A stretch of 64,000 bases of DNA, taken from NCBI GenBank assembly GCA_033239005.1, contig BSQZ01000030.1, forward strand, positions 3,017,501-3,081,500. Direction: 5' to 3'. A model generated the notes under the pieces. It was not told the DNA's origin. It did not search any database and saw only the letters and a program-made list of their open reading frames with translations. Source of the stretch: Lamellibrachia satsuma. Lineage: Eukaryota; Annelida; Polychaeta; Sabellida; Siboglinidae. The translations under genes and the position numbers were made by a program. This document shows positions 24,801 to 39,800 of the stretch, piece after piece. Every line of letters begins with the position of its first letter. Positions within the stretch are counted from its first letter, which is position 1.

Positions 24801-27800
24801 GTCTCTGTATTGTATTGTACCGTAATAGTGCATGAAGTCTCACTATCACATAACTGTCCAGCACAAGGAGTTGGTTCAGTGGAAGTCTCTGTATTGTATT
24901 GTACTGTAATAGTGCATGAAGTCTCACCATCACATAACTGTCCAGCACAAGGAGTTGGTTCAGTGGAAGTCTCTGTATTGTATTGTACTGTAATAGTGCA
25001 TGAAGTCTCACTATCACATAACTGTCCAGCACAAGGAGTTGGTTCAGTGGAAGTCTCTGTATTGTATTGTACTGTAATAGTGCATGAAGTCTCACTATCA
25101 CATAACTGTCCAGCACAAGGAGTTGGCTCAGTGGAAGTCTCTGTATTGTATTGTACTGTAATAGTGTATGAAGTCTCACTATCACATAACTGTCCAGCCC
25201 AAGGAGTTGGCTCAGTGGAAGTCTCTGTATTGTATTGTACTGTAATAGTGCATGAAGTCTCACTACCACATAACTGTCCAGCCTAAGGAGTTGGTTCAGT
25301 GGAAGTCTCTGTATTGTATTGTACCGTAATAGTGCATGAAGTCTCACTATCACATAACTGTCCAGCACAAGGAGTTGGTTCAGTGGAAGTCTCTGTATTG
25401 TATCGTACTGTAATAGTGCATGAAGTCTCACTATCACATAACTGTCCAGCACAAGGAGTTGGTTCAGTGGAAGTCTCTGTATTGTATCGTACTGTAATAG
25501 TGCATGAAGTCTCACTATCACATAACTGTCCAGCACAAGGAGTTGGCTCAGTGGAAGTCTCTGTATTGTATTGTACTGTAATAGTGTATGAAGTCTCACT
25601 ATCACATAACTGTCCAGCCCAAGGAGTTGGCTCAGTGGAAGTCTCTGTATTGTATTGTACTGTAATAGTGCATGAAGTCTCACTATCACATAACTGTCCA
25701 GCCCAAGGAGTTGGTTCAGTGGAAGTCTCTGTATTGTATTGTACTGTAATAGTGCATGAAGTCTCACTACCACATAACTGTCCAGCACAAGGAGTTGGTT
25801 CAGTGGAAGTCTCTGTATTGTATTGTACTGTAATAGTGCATGAAGTCTCACTACCACATAACTGTCCAGCACAAGGAGTTGGTTCAGTGGAAGTCTCTGT
25901 ATTGTATTGTACTGTAATAGTGCATGAAGTCTCACTACCACATAACTGTCCAGCACAAGGAGTTGGTTCAGTGGAAGTCTCTGTATTGTACTGTACTGTA
26001 ATAGTGCATGAAGTCTCACTACCACATAACTGTCCAGCCCAAGGAGTTGGTTCAGTGGAAGTCTCTGTATTGTACTGTACTGTAATAGTGCATGAAGTCT
26101 CACTACCACATAACTGTCCAGCCCAAGGAGTTGGTTCAGTGGAAGTCTCTGTATTGTACTGTACTGTAATAGTGCATGAAGTCTCACTACCACATAACTG
26201 TCCAGCCCAAGGAGTTGGTTCAGTGGAAGTCTCTGTATTGTACTGTACTGTAATAGTGCATGAAGTCTCACTACCACATAACTGTCCAGCCCAAGGAGTT
26301 GGTTCAGTGGAAGTCTCTGTATTGTACTGTACTGTAATAGTGCATGAAGTCTCACTACCACATAACTGTCCAGCCCAAGGAGTTGGTTCAGTGGAAGTCT
26401 CTGTATTGTACTGTACTGTAATAGTGCATGAAGTCTCACTACCACATAACTGTCCAGCCCAAGGAGTTGGTTCAGTGGAAGTCTCTGTATTGTACTGTAC
26501 TGTAATAGTGCATGAAGTCTCACTACCACATAACTGTCCAGCCGAAGGAGTTGGTTCAGTGGAAGTCTATGTATTGTATTGTACTGTAATAGTGCATGAA
26601 GTCTCACTACCACATAACTGTCCAGCCGAAGGAGTTGGTTCAGTGGAAGTCTCTGTATTGTACTGTACTGTAATAGTGCATGAAGTCTCACTACCACATA
26701 ACTGTCCAGCCCAAGGAGTTGGTTCAGTGGAAGTCTGTGTATTGTACTGTACTGTAACAGTGCATGAAGTCTCACTACTACATAACTGTCCAGCCCAAGG
26801 AGTTGGTTCAGTGGAAGTCTCTGTATTGTATTGTACTGTAACAGTGCATGAAGTCTCACTACCACATAACTGTCCAGCCCAAGGAGTTGGTTCAGTGGAA
26901 GTCTCTGTATTGTATTGTACTGTAACAGTGCATGAATTATCTCTACCTCATAACTGTCCAGCCCAAGTAGTTGGTTCAGTGGAAGTATCTGTATTGTATT
27001 GTACTGTAACAGTGTATGAAGTCTCACTACCACATAACTGTCCAGCACAAGGAGTTGGTTCAGTGGAAGTCTCTGTATTGTATCGTACTGTAATAGTGTA
27101 TGAAGTCTCACTACCACATAACTGTCCAGCACAAGGAGTTGGTTCAGTGGAAGTCTCTGTATTGTATCGTACTGTAATAGTGTATGAAGTCTCACTATCA
27201 CATAACTGTCCAGCACAAGGAGTTGGTTCAGTGGAAGTCTCTGTATTGTATCGTACTGTAATAGTGTATGAAGTCTCACTACCACATAACTGTCCAGCAC
27301 AAGGAGTTGGTTCAGTGGAAGTCTCTGTATTGTATCGTACTGTAATAGTGTATGAAGTCTCACTATCACATAACTGTCCAGCACAAGGAGTTGGTTCAAT
27401 GGAAGTCTCTGTATTGTATTATACTGTAATAGTGCATGAAGTCTCACTACCACATAACTGTCCAGCACAAGGAGTTGGTTCAATGGAAGTCTCTGTATTG
27501 TATTGTATTGTACTGTACTGTACTGTACTGTAATAGTGCATGAAGTCTCACTACCACATAACTGTCCAGCACAAAGAGTTGGTTCAGTGGAAGTCTATGT
27601 ATTGTATTGTACTGTAATAGTGTATGAAGTCTCACTACCACATAACCGTCCAGCACAAAGAGTTGGTTCAGTGGAAGTGTCTGTATTGTATTGTACTGTA
27701 ATGGTTGAAGCTCCTCACCTTTACTGCTGCTAAAGAGTAGATCTTCGGTGGCAAATACAGACAGAACAGCCTTTGAATGGCCAAGCGCAGAGTGGGTGTG

Positions 27801-30800
27801 GATAAGTGGCATCACACCAGGGGGCGCCCGATTTGGCACCTGGCTGATCACACCTCTGAAACAGGAGAGTCACCGTTATGGGTTGTTGCCATAGAAACTA
27901 CGACACATGACATGTGGGGACAAAAAAGTGGAGATTCATGCAAAAATGGTTTCTAATTCTTCAAGACTCCAAATAAATTATATTGTAGGATAAATTTAGT
28001 AGATGCTTAACTGCAAAATGATGTTCATGAAATAGACCAGTACACCAAAATCATAATGCAACATATGATAATATGGAAATGAAAAAGCAGTATTTACTGA
28101 GCACTTTTGACAAATATTCAATTAAATCTACTAATATTGTTTTACTACTACAAACCACCTGTTGCTATGATAATCTAAACCAAGATAGTTGTAATGCAAC
28201 TCCACATCATTCTTGCTATTATAATTCAAACCATGATATATGCATTTACAAAAAACCTTGATCTTTATGAACAGTTATTCTCACATCATATAATACCAAA
28301 AAGGGAATTTCAAAGTTGGTGAGGCAATTAAATAAATTAGTATGTTTACCTGCTGATCTCAGAGAAATCATTGCTAAAATCTACGTCATGCACACTACTT
28401 TAAGCCTGTGGGTGTCTCATTAAATAAGGTATTTTAAAACACCAAACAGGCACGGAAAGCACCAAACAGGCACGGAAAGCACCAAACAGGCACGGAAAGC
28501 CACAGAAGCATAAGCGGTAAGTGAACATAATTTGGCCAGTAGACATTGGCAAATAGATATGATCCAGTGTTAGTTGCCGGAGTGTGTGCGCATGCATGGC
28601 AGGAGTATGTGCGCATGCATGACAGGAGTGTGTGCGCATGCATGACAGGATGGCCGGAGTGTGTGCGCATGCATTGACAGGATGGCAGGAGTGTGCGCGC
28701 ATGCATGACAGGATGGCCGGAGTGTGTGCGCATGCATGACAGGATGGCCGGAGTGTGTGCGCATGCATGACAGGATGGCTGGAGTGTGTGTGCACGCATG
28801 GCAGGATGATCTTAGTTGGCTGAACAACTGTTTTATGGCATTTTGCGATATTGAATTTAGTAGTATTTATAACATATACGATTGTTAAAATAACATTTAT
28901 ACAAAATGAGTTACTATCGTGATCTTTCATCTCTTAATATTAAAACAATTACACAATTTGGTGATGAAATAAAATGTAGTATACAGAGACCGCTCTACTG
29001 CAGTTAACAACAGTTAACAACAGTTAACAACAATTAACAACAAACCAATAAATCTTCACATTTATAGATGAAATAAAACGTTTTTCAACTAATGATTTGT
29101 TGATCTGTTAAATTCCTGTATTATACATAGTCTTATACATTGTCTTATACTTTGTCTTATACTTTGTCTTATACTTTGTCTTACACATTGTCTTATACAT
29201 TGTCTTACACATTGTCTTATACATTGTCTTACATAATGTCTTATACTTTGTCTTACACATTGTCTTATACAACTTCTAACGATAAAAATACTACAACAAT
29301 AAAGATTAAAACATGAATAATGAGCCTCTGATTTCTGTTATATTATCATCATTATTATTAAGAACAACACTGATAACTTAGATGTACTTTGAGATTAAAA
29401 AATTAAGAGAATTGTGGCATTTTAATTATATGAAACTCTGAGCGAGCTCCGTATCAGTTGACTAGTGAACATCATTGTACACTTCATTTAAACAATTCAC
29501 AACAAGTCACAGGACATCATTCCTTAGGAAGGTACTGACATATCATTCCCATAAGGGAACTGGGATAAATTGTGGTCAGGAACAGTGGGAAACAATATTG
29601 TTGTTTAACTGAACTGGTCTGTTTTGTTGAGTTCATTTGTGGCACACAATTCTCTGATTTGATGAGGGCATACCTTTAGCTGTGCTGGGTGATATAGGGT
29701 TAACACATCCTTCGTTAAATGCAACTATGTGTTCTGCAAAGCAGGTTTAAAATGCATTCACCAGTTGAGGATGGAGGAAGGTGTAGGACTGGGAAGAGTT
29801 TCCTGCTAGTGCTGTGGGGTGTAACTGTGCCTGCTGGGATGTAACTGTGCCTGCTGGGATGTAACTGTACCTGCTGGGATGTAACTGTACCTGCTGGGAT
29901 GTAACTGTGCCTGCTGGGATGTAACTGTGCCTGCTGGGATGTAACTGTGCCTGCTTGGACGTAACTGTGCCTGCTGGGATGTAACTGTACCTGCTGGGAT
30001 GTAACTGTGCCTGCTGGGATGTAACTGTGTCTGCTGGGATGTAACTGTGCCTGCTGGGATGTAACTGTGCCTGCTGGGATGTAACTGTGCTTGCTGGGAT
30101 GTAACTGTGCCTGCTGGGATGTAACTGTGTCTGCTGGGATGTAACTGTGCCTGCTGGGATGTAACTGTGCCTGCTGGGATGTAACTGTGCCTGCTGGGAT
30201 GTAACTGTGTCTGCTGGGATGTAACTGTGCCTGCTGGGATGTAACTGTGCCTGCTGGGATGTAACTGTGCCTGCTGGGATGTAACTGTGCCTGCTGGGAT
30301 GTAACTGTGTCTGCTGGGATGTAACTGTGCCTGCTGGGATGTAACTGTGTCTGCTGGAATGTAACTGTGCCTGATGGGATGTAACTGTGCCTGCTGGGAT
30401 GTAACTGTGTCTGCTTGGATGTAACTGTGTCTGCTGGGATGTAACTGTGCCTGCTGGGATGTAACTGTGCCTGCTGGGATGTAACTGTACCTGCTGGGGT
30501 GAGGGGACAGGGGATTGGCTCGACTGGTGAGTCTTGAGAAGACATTGTCGGGGCGAGATCGTCGGATGGACATTGGAGAACATGGAGGTGTGCTCTCAAC
30601 AACATCATTGCTGCAAGAAACAAGCACTTGCCAAGAGCCACATCAAGACAACAGCGCAAAAAGCAACCCAGGGTTCAACACCAACACTGACACACATGCA
30701 GGTGTGTAGGTGACAGCCAATGACAATACTGACACACATGCAGGTGTGTAGGTGACAGCCAATGACAATACTGACACACATGTAGGTGTGTTGGTGACAG

Positions 30801-33800
30801 CCAATGACAATACTGACACACATGCAGGTGTGTAGGTGACAGCCAATGACAATACTGACACACATGCAGGTGTGTAGGTGACAGCCAATGACAATACTGA
30901 CACACATGTAGGTGTGTAGGTGACAGCCAATGACAATACTGACACACACATGTAGGTGTGTTGGTGACAGCCAATGACAACACTGACACACGTATAGGTG
31001 TGGAGGCCACAGCCAATGACAACACTGACACATGTGTAGGTGTGTAGGCTACAGCCAAAGACAACATTGACACACAGGCAGGTGTGTAGGCCACAGCCAA
31101 TGACACTGACACATGCGTAGGTCTATAAGCCACAGCCAATGACAACACAGACACACATGCAGATGTGTAGGCCACAGCTAATGAGATTACTGTCACACAT
31201 TCAGGTGTGTAGACAACAGCCAATGACACTGACAATAGTGACACACATGCAGGTGTATAGGCTACAGCTAATGACAACACTGACACATGTGTAGGTGTGT
31301 AGGCCACAGCCAATGACACTGACAACAGTGACACCACAAGTGAGCCGATCACACCCAGTAACACTGATAGGCAAAACACTAACACACATGGTTCATTAGG
31401 CCACAACAGAATATGTACACATCCCACAGAGCATGCAACAGATGGGCTACCAGAGACATGTACACATCCCACACAGCATGCAACAGATGGGCTACCAGAG
31501 ACATGTACACATCCCACACAGCATGCAACAGATGGGCTACCAGAGACATGTACACATCCCACACAGCATGCAACAGATGGGCTACCAGAGACATGTACAC
31601 ATCCCACACAGCATTGTGTTGTTGGTAGTGGCCTGTAGATGTCTCCACCAGTGTTGTGGTGTTTACAGTAGCCTGTAGGTGACTCCACCAGTGTTGTGGT
31701 GTTGACAGTGGCACGTAGATATTGCTACCAGTGGAGATGTCTAGTCTCTCTCACAAAAAATATATTTGTACACATAATGTACATTCTTTATTAAATACAT
31801 ACACACAACCATTGTAAACAGGCACACACACACACACACACACACGCATGCATTCAGACATGCATGCAGACATGCATGCAAAAATGCACGCACACACGTC
31901 TATACAGCTACTGTTCACCTGTACTATTCAGTCTCACGCTTTCACACTGCTTCTGATTAGAATCAATAACATATGCATGGGATATCTCAGCTCTATGCAG
32001 AGCTGTCTGACAATGGAACAATCTCTTGACTTATCACCCAGTAATAATTTATTGTGACCAACAATGCACAGCCAAACTGTTTAGCAACTGAGATAATTAG
32101 ACAATCTGTCAGTTGTTAGTCTTTCTTAACAGCCTGTCTGCGACAATCCAAATACATTTCTGATCCTTAATATTACTTATTAATAAATTAGACAAATAAA
32201 TAACTAAACACTAACTTGCCTCTAAACAATGTCATTTTGGTTTTATGTACACACAATAAAAAAAAACTGTTCCTGAAATAACCATCTTTAAATGACAGAA
32301 TCCTGACTTGCTAGATATCACATAAAATATACAGTACACTCACTCTTTCAAAATGAAGCCATATGTGATGCTCTTTTGGGTCTGACTCTGATAAATTATG
32401 GTAAAAAAATTAAAGGTACATATCATAATTTATCACTTCTTATGACATTAAACTGTACAGGGGAGGGGGAGGGGGAGGGGGGAGGGGGACGGGGAGGGGG
32501 TTGCACAAATTATTAGGAAACAAACTAGAGAAACACATGACCTTACACTCTTAAAGATTCATAGAAGCTTAATTTTCTTCTGAACAATTTAATTAACTAT
32601 GAGAGGTAGATGGAGAGAGCGACTAGGTTGTCAGTGCAGTTGAACAACATGGACAATCTGTTTTTAGAGAGGTAAGACTGTTTTCAAGGATCTCATTAAA
32701 TGTTACTGAGATGACCAAAAGAGCTTTGTAAATTGGCTGATTCTTAGCCAGAGTATGATCACTTCTGTGCGTCATTATCCATGAGAGCGCATGCAAGCTT
32801 TTCACCAAACCGTCTGTGCACTAGCAGTTGGCTGTGCACTGTGTAAATATACAGTAACCCCCATGACGCCAGTTCTGTGTACGTGCAAGGTAATATCATA
32901 ATAGCAGTGTTTAGTTGCTGCTGTCATGTGCCAAACTGTCAGCGTTTGTGCATGTTAACGGACATGCAGCATTCTGCACACATGTGGAAGTCCAGTGGAC
33001 ATGTATGGCTGGTAGTTGTGGGTGAGACAGAGCACCTTGCACATGAACAGTTTATCTCGTCACATAGTCTAACGACTTTTAAAAGCAATATTTAAGGAGT
33101 TTGGCACTGAGCCAAGTGATAAAAGTTGTGAGAAACTGTTGTTTTTCACAGACAATTATCTATTTGACAGTTGGATGTTACAGACAGGTTATGTTACAAA
33201 GGTGCGTCTTACAAAGGTGAGTGTTACAGACAGGTGTACATTACAAACAGGTGTACATCACACACAGGTGTACATTACAGACATGTGTATGTCTGAAATA
33301 TGTGTACATCACAGACAGGCGTACGTCACAGACAAGTGTATGTCACAGACAGGTGTATGTCACTGACAGGTGTATGTCAGACAGGTGTACGTCACAGACA
33401 GGTGTACGTCACAGACAGGTGTATGTTACAGACAGGTGTACGTTACAGACAGGTGTATGTTACAGATTAAATCTTTCAAAATTTAACCCATAACTTAATA
33501 TATAACATTACACATGATTCCTATAGCTCTCTGCCTGTTCTTTGACTACCTCCAGTGCCTACATTATTACCACAGAACAAAGCAATAAAATATCACTTAC
33601 ATTATAGCAGTGATTAACTCCAAAGATAAATACATTGTTAGCAAGTAGGAGCTTATCTTTGAGATCATCTCTTTTACGGACACTCCTGTTCGCTTTACGT
33701 ACATTAATACAATCCAGTAATAGCAGCACGAGGGGGGAGCAGTAATATTATAAGGAATCAACGGTAATTAGCACATGTAGAGCACTAGTTTAATGATGTT

Positions 33801-36800
33801 GGACCAACTGACCTGACTATTAGACATTGTTGTTCTGTCAAGTAGTAATCAGTCCACTGTGCATTTCAGGCCACCATTGAAAAGCTGAACCACTTTAGTG
33901 AAGTGACGACGTTAACCAGGACGTATCAGACATCAGAGAAAACAACATTTGGACACACACAGACCAACTACGGGTGTGTCCACTGCAGTGTGGGGGTCTT
34001 GCAAGGACAGTCAGTGAAGCTGGAGTGGTCCGCAGTGGACAGTTACTAGTGGACACTTCTACTAGTTTTGAACTGAGTACAATCAGTAGTATTTCCATGT
34101 CGTTGTCCTTGACAGGATGCATGGAAGCCACACAGGTATGCAAAAATTACATACAAACACAAGATTAAATTAACTTAAATGAACTTAGTTGCAATTAGCA
34201 ATCTGCGACTGATAACCATTGACAATAAACTCAACAGCGAGACTGGCCAAGTGGACCAGACCGAGCAGTGAACATGGGCAGTTTGTCATCTCCGCATACA
34301 AATGGCTCCAGGTCTGGCTCACAAATGTCAAGCATGTTTCCGAAGTTGCCCCACACAGATTCTCCAGGGGCAGCCAGCACTGAGGAAAAACCACTGCTGT
34401 ACAGTGTGTCACTGAAAAATTCACACAACACTCTGGATCCGAAACCACACACAATACCGCCGAGGCAGAAACCTATCAGCACAGGCGACAGTCCACTGCA
34501 GACAAAGTCTGTTCGCTTTGCACCAGGTGTCAAGTTTGTATCGCAAGAAAATCGCACTGTTCCACTCCGGCGCCTTCCGAAGGTCATCCCGTATAAAACT
34601 GGGCCAACGCGTGGCTCCTCCAGTGAACCATCTCAACATCAGCTGCCAAATATCAATGCAGAAAAGTCGACCATTGTTGGCACAAACTTTCTTGGTGATG
34701 CGACCAAGGCTTTGCCGATAAATGGTCGGGGTGGTGCAAAGGCCCCGATCCAATCAACCCTGAGCACCACTGAGCGGCAACTGCACAAACTACACAGGCG
34801 GCACAAACAGATTCGGTGGCGTGAGACAACTCTTAACAAAAACACAGCACAATCGTACGTGAACATGAAGCGGTTCTCGGTGAAGGGGCACCACATCGAT
34901 GGCACAGGAAATGATGCAAATGGAATTTATGGCTCATCAGCACCATTACTTCCACGGCGGATGGCCCCGGTTCTCTACAGCGGCACGACAACGGAGAAAC
35001 GAACATTTGCCAGCGGTATGATTCTACAGTTGCTCACCAGGGAGCCAACCAATCTGTCAGTGTCGGGCAACTGCATCTCCGGCAAAGGCACCCACTCTGT
35101 TGATGGTAGATTCCTCAACCTCGGGAACACGTCACCAAAACCCAACAAAAAGTGGGGTTCCGCCAACCGGGCTGCCCAGTTCCACGAGAAGTTCGCCGAC
35201 ATGTACCGAGTGCCAGCTAACATGTCATCTGCATTTAGACGTGACGTGTGGAATACAAACAATGGTGGGGACGCTTTCATGCACATGGTCAGTCCGAGAA
35301 GTGTGACAAACAGTACGCCAGTGGACATCTCGCTTAAGGTACCCAAACTGAAGGATAGGACATAGTGCTAGGGCATAATGGGAATGCCATGTGGTAAGGC
35401 ATAGTAGGAATGCCTTGTACTGTAGGGCATGTGGGAATGCCTTGTACTGTAGGGTATGTGGGAATGCCTTGTACTGTAGGGCATGTGGGAATGCCTTGTA
35501 CTGTAGGGCATGTGGGAATGCCTTGTACTGTAGGGCATGTGGGAATGCCTTGTGCTAAGGCCTATTGTGAATGCCTTGTGCTATGGCATAGTGGGAAGTC
35601 ATGTCCTTTGACATAATTTGAATGCCTTGAGCAAAGGACTACTGTGAATGCCTTGAGCAAAGAACTACTGTGAATGCCTTGAGCAAAGAACTACTGTGAA
35701 TGCCTTGAGCAAAGAACTACTGTGAATGCCTTGAGCAAAGAACTACTGTGAATGCCTTGAGCAAAGAACTACTGTGAATGCCTTGAGCAAAGAACTACTG
35801 TGAATGCCTTGAGCAAAGAACTACTGTGAATGCCATGAGCAAAGGACTACTGTGAATGCCTTGAGCAAAGAACTAATGTGAATGCCTTGAGCAAAGAACT
35901 AATGTGAATGCCTTGAGCAAAGAACTACTGTGAATGCCTTGAGCAAGGAACTACTGTGAATGCCTTGAGCAAAGGACTACTGTGAATGCCTTGAGCAAAG
36001 AACTACTGTGAATGCCTTGAGCAAAGAACTACTGTGAATGCCTTGAGCAAAGAACTACTGTGAATGCCTTGAGCAAAGAACTACTGTGAATGCCTTGAGC
36101 AAAGAACTACTGTGAATGCCATGAGCAAAGGACTACTGTGAATGCCTTGAGCAAAGAACTAATGTGAATGCCTTGAGCAAAGAACTAATGTGAATGCCTT
36201 GAGCAAAGAACTACTGTGAATGCCTTGAGCAAGGAACTACTGTGAATGCCTTGAGCAAAGGACTACTGTGAATGCCTTGAGCAAAGAACTACTGTGAATG
36301 CCTTGAGCAAAGAACTACTGTGAATGCCTTGAGCAAAGAACTAATGTGAATGCCTTGAGCAAAGGACTACTGTGAATGCCTTGAGCAAAGAACTAATGTG
36401 AATGCCTTGAGCAAAGAACTACTGTGAATGCCTTGAGCAAAGAACTACTGTGAATGCCTTGAGCAAAGAACTAATGTGAATGCCTTGAGCAAAGGACTAC
36501 TGTGAATGCCTTGAGCAAAGAACTACTGTGAATGCCTTGAGCAAAGAACTAAAAAGACACAACGATGCTCATAACCTTTCAACAAATACATAAGTGCCAA
36601 CACCTTGTATATTCTACTATAATCTGTTGTTTGTTTGTTTACTGTGTATCAGTGTGATCAATAACCGCTCCTTTGCCAGTTCACTAGTTGCTATTACACT
36701 TCACAGATGTTGGCGTTACATCTGTATCATGTCATGTGCAGCTGCAACACTTGGTAGGCCCTGCTGAGCCATTTGTCAGGCATAGTTGAGACATTTGTCA

Positions 36801-39800
36801 GGCATAGTTGAGCCATTTGCCAGGCATAGTTGAGCCATTTGTCAGGCATAGTTGAGCCATTTGTCAGGCATAGTTGAGCCATTTGTCAGGCATAGTTGAG
36901 ACATTTGTCAGGCATAGTTGAGCCATTTGTCAGGCATAGTTGAGACATTTTTCAGGCATAGTTGAGACATTTGTCAGGCATAGTTGAGCCATTTGTCAGG
37001 CATAGTTGAGCCATTTGTCAGGCATAGTTGAGACATATGTCAGGCATAGTTGACACATTTGTCAGGCATAGTTGAGCCATTTGTCAGGCATAGTTGAGCG
37101 ATTTGTCAGGCATAGTTGAGACATTTGTCAGGCATAGTTGAGACATTTGTCAGGCATAGTTGAGACATTTGTCAGGCATAGTTGAGACATTTGTCAGGCA
37201 TAGTTGAGCCATTTGTCAGGCATAGTTGAGACATTTGTCAGGCATAGTTGAGACATTTGTCAGGCATAGTTGAGCCATTTGTCAGGCATAGTTGAGACAT
37301 TTGTCAGGCATAGTTGAGACATTTGTCAGGCATAGTTGAGACATTTGTCAGGCATAGTTGAGACATTTGTCAGGCATAGTTGAGACATTTGTCAGGCATT
37401 GTTGTGACATTAGTCAGGTATTGTTGTGACATTTCGGAGACATTATTGCTGCACTACTCAGTCAGAAATACTTACCACAATATATTGGGCCTCCAATCGT
37501 CTACATTGCAAAGCAAACATTTTTCAGTTGCTTAATGTAATTGAAAATTCATTAACTCATGTATGAGACATGTCATTAATGTATGATTAAAGCACGAGGA
37601 TGGCTTCTTCTGATGTCAAAGCTTCCTACTACTGCCAGGTGATCCACTGTTGAATGTTGTCACAGACAAACCATTTGTCATATGCTACTATACAGCTATG
37701 ACAACTCTGCAAAACAAATAGTCAGCTAACACGTCTCTCAAGATATCTTCAAATAGCCATGTCACTGCATACTGAACGACTCAGAATAAGAACAGACAGG
37801 AACATATTCAGTAAGTCGGGACTGGTCTGGGGGACCACTCTGTACATACACAGCTATTCAAACTACTTATTTGCAAAATAATTCTTTATTATTGTACGCA
37901 TGTATAAAATATAGGGCAATACCATGCACTGGAGTGACCACATTTCAACAGACCCAGAGTGACCACTTCAACAGACCTAGAGTGACCACTTCAACAGACC
38001 CAGAGTGACCACTTCAACAGACCCAGAGTGACCACTCCAGTGTGGTCTTGCCAGTATTCGTATTGTGTTACATCACACATAGCTTCTCTACGGGCATCTA
38101 CAGATCTTGTGCATTCACATACTGAGGCGCGGTAAAACAAATAAACCATCAGTACTGTTACTTGTTACTGGGTCCTTGGACTCTTAAAACAAATAAACCA
38201 TCAGTACTGTTACTTGTTACTGGGTGATTGGACCCTTGAAACAAATAAAAACCATCAGTACTGTTACTTGTTACTGGGTCCTTGGACTCTTAAAACAAAT
38301 AAACCATCAGTACTGTTACTGGGTCATTGGACTCTTAAAACAAATAAACCATCAGTACTGTTACTGGGTCCTTGGACTCTTAAAACAAATAAACCATCAG
38401 TACTGTTACTTGTTACTGGGTCATTGGACCCTTGAAACAAATAAACCATCAGTACTGTTACTTGTTACTGGGTCCTTGGACTCTTAAAACAATAAACCAT
38501 CAGTACTGTTACTGGGTCATTGGACCCTTGAAACAAATAAACCATCAGTACTGTTACTTGTTACTGGGTCCTTGGACTCTTAAAACAAATAAGTCATTGG
38601 ACCCTTGAAACAAATAAACCATCAGTATTGTTACTTGTTACTGGGTCATTGGACCCTTGAAACAAATAAACCATCAGTACTGTTACTTGTTACTGGGTCA
38701 TTGGACTCTTAAAACAAATAAACCATCAGTACTGTTACTGGGTCATTGGACCCTTGAAACAAATAGACCATCAGTACTGTTACTTGTTACTGGGTCCTTG
38801 GACTCTTAAAACAAATAAACCATCAGTACTGTTACTGGGTCATTGGACCCTTGAAACAAATAAACCATCAGTACTGTTACATGTTACTGGGTCATTGGAC
38901 CCTTGAAACAAATAAACCATCAGTACTGTTACTGGGTCCTTGGACTCTTAAAACAAATAATCCATCAGTACTGTTACTTGTTACTGGGTCCTTGGACTCT
39001 TAAAACAAATAAACCATCAGTACTGTTACTTGTTACTGGGTTCTTGGACTCTTAAAACAAATAAACCATCAGTACTGTTAGGTGTTACTGGGTCCTTGGA
39101 CTCTTAAAACAAATAAACCATCAGTACTGTTACTGGGTCATTGGACCCTTGAAACAAATAAACCATCAGTACTGTTACTTGTTACTGGGTCCTTGGACCC
39201 TTAAAATAAACCATTGTGGGGCGTGGTAGTGTAGCAGTTACAACCTCGGGCTCTCAATCGAGAGAACCCGATTTTGTTCATCCCACGTTGCCACAGTTCA
39301 CTCAGCTGTATAAATGAGTACCTGGCTACAGACAGAGGTGGATATCTGAATGAATAATCTTCATGCAGTAATTGCAGCATGGCTGAATGCTTCCCAGAGA
39401 AGTCGAGATGGCCTTGGAATAAACAGGTCTGCCAGAGGGTGAATTGTAAAGCACTTTGAACAGTCCCAAGGACTGGATACTGCGCCACACAGGAACATGT
39501 CCCTGATGACATCTGCTAACAAATGTCCCCACCTGGGGACAATTGTCATACCACTGCTTAGGGACAAACACTGACAAGTGTCATAGCCACCCCCAGGGAC
39601 AAACACTGACAATTGTCATAGCTACCCCTAGGGATAAACATTGACAAGTGTCATAGCCAGCCCTAGGGACAAAAACTGACAACTGTCATAGCCACCCCTA
39701 GGGACAAACACTGACAATTGTCATAGCCACCCCTAGGGACAAACAGTGACAAGTGTCATAGCCAGCCCTTGGGACAAACACTGACAATTGTCATAGCCAG

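Noticed and set aside
24265..27483. 1072-codon minus frame and 744-codon plus frame as real proteins
   Set aside because: Both are by-products of an 84-bp tandem repeat in a KIF21 intron; both strands are open and no conserved domain is present.
28575..28800. CRISPR-like appearance of regular direct repeats
   Set aside because: Units are contiguous with no unique spacers, and the DNA is animal; the same holds for all arrays here.
29715..31714. Long overlapping frames rich in [15 protein letters not shown] or [12 protein letters not shown]
   Set aside because: They are translations of 20-bp and 42-bp minisatellites in several frames at once.
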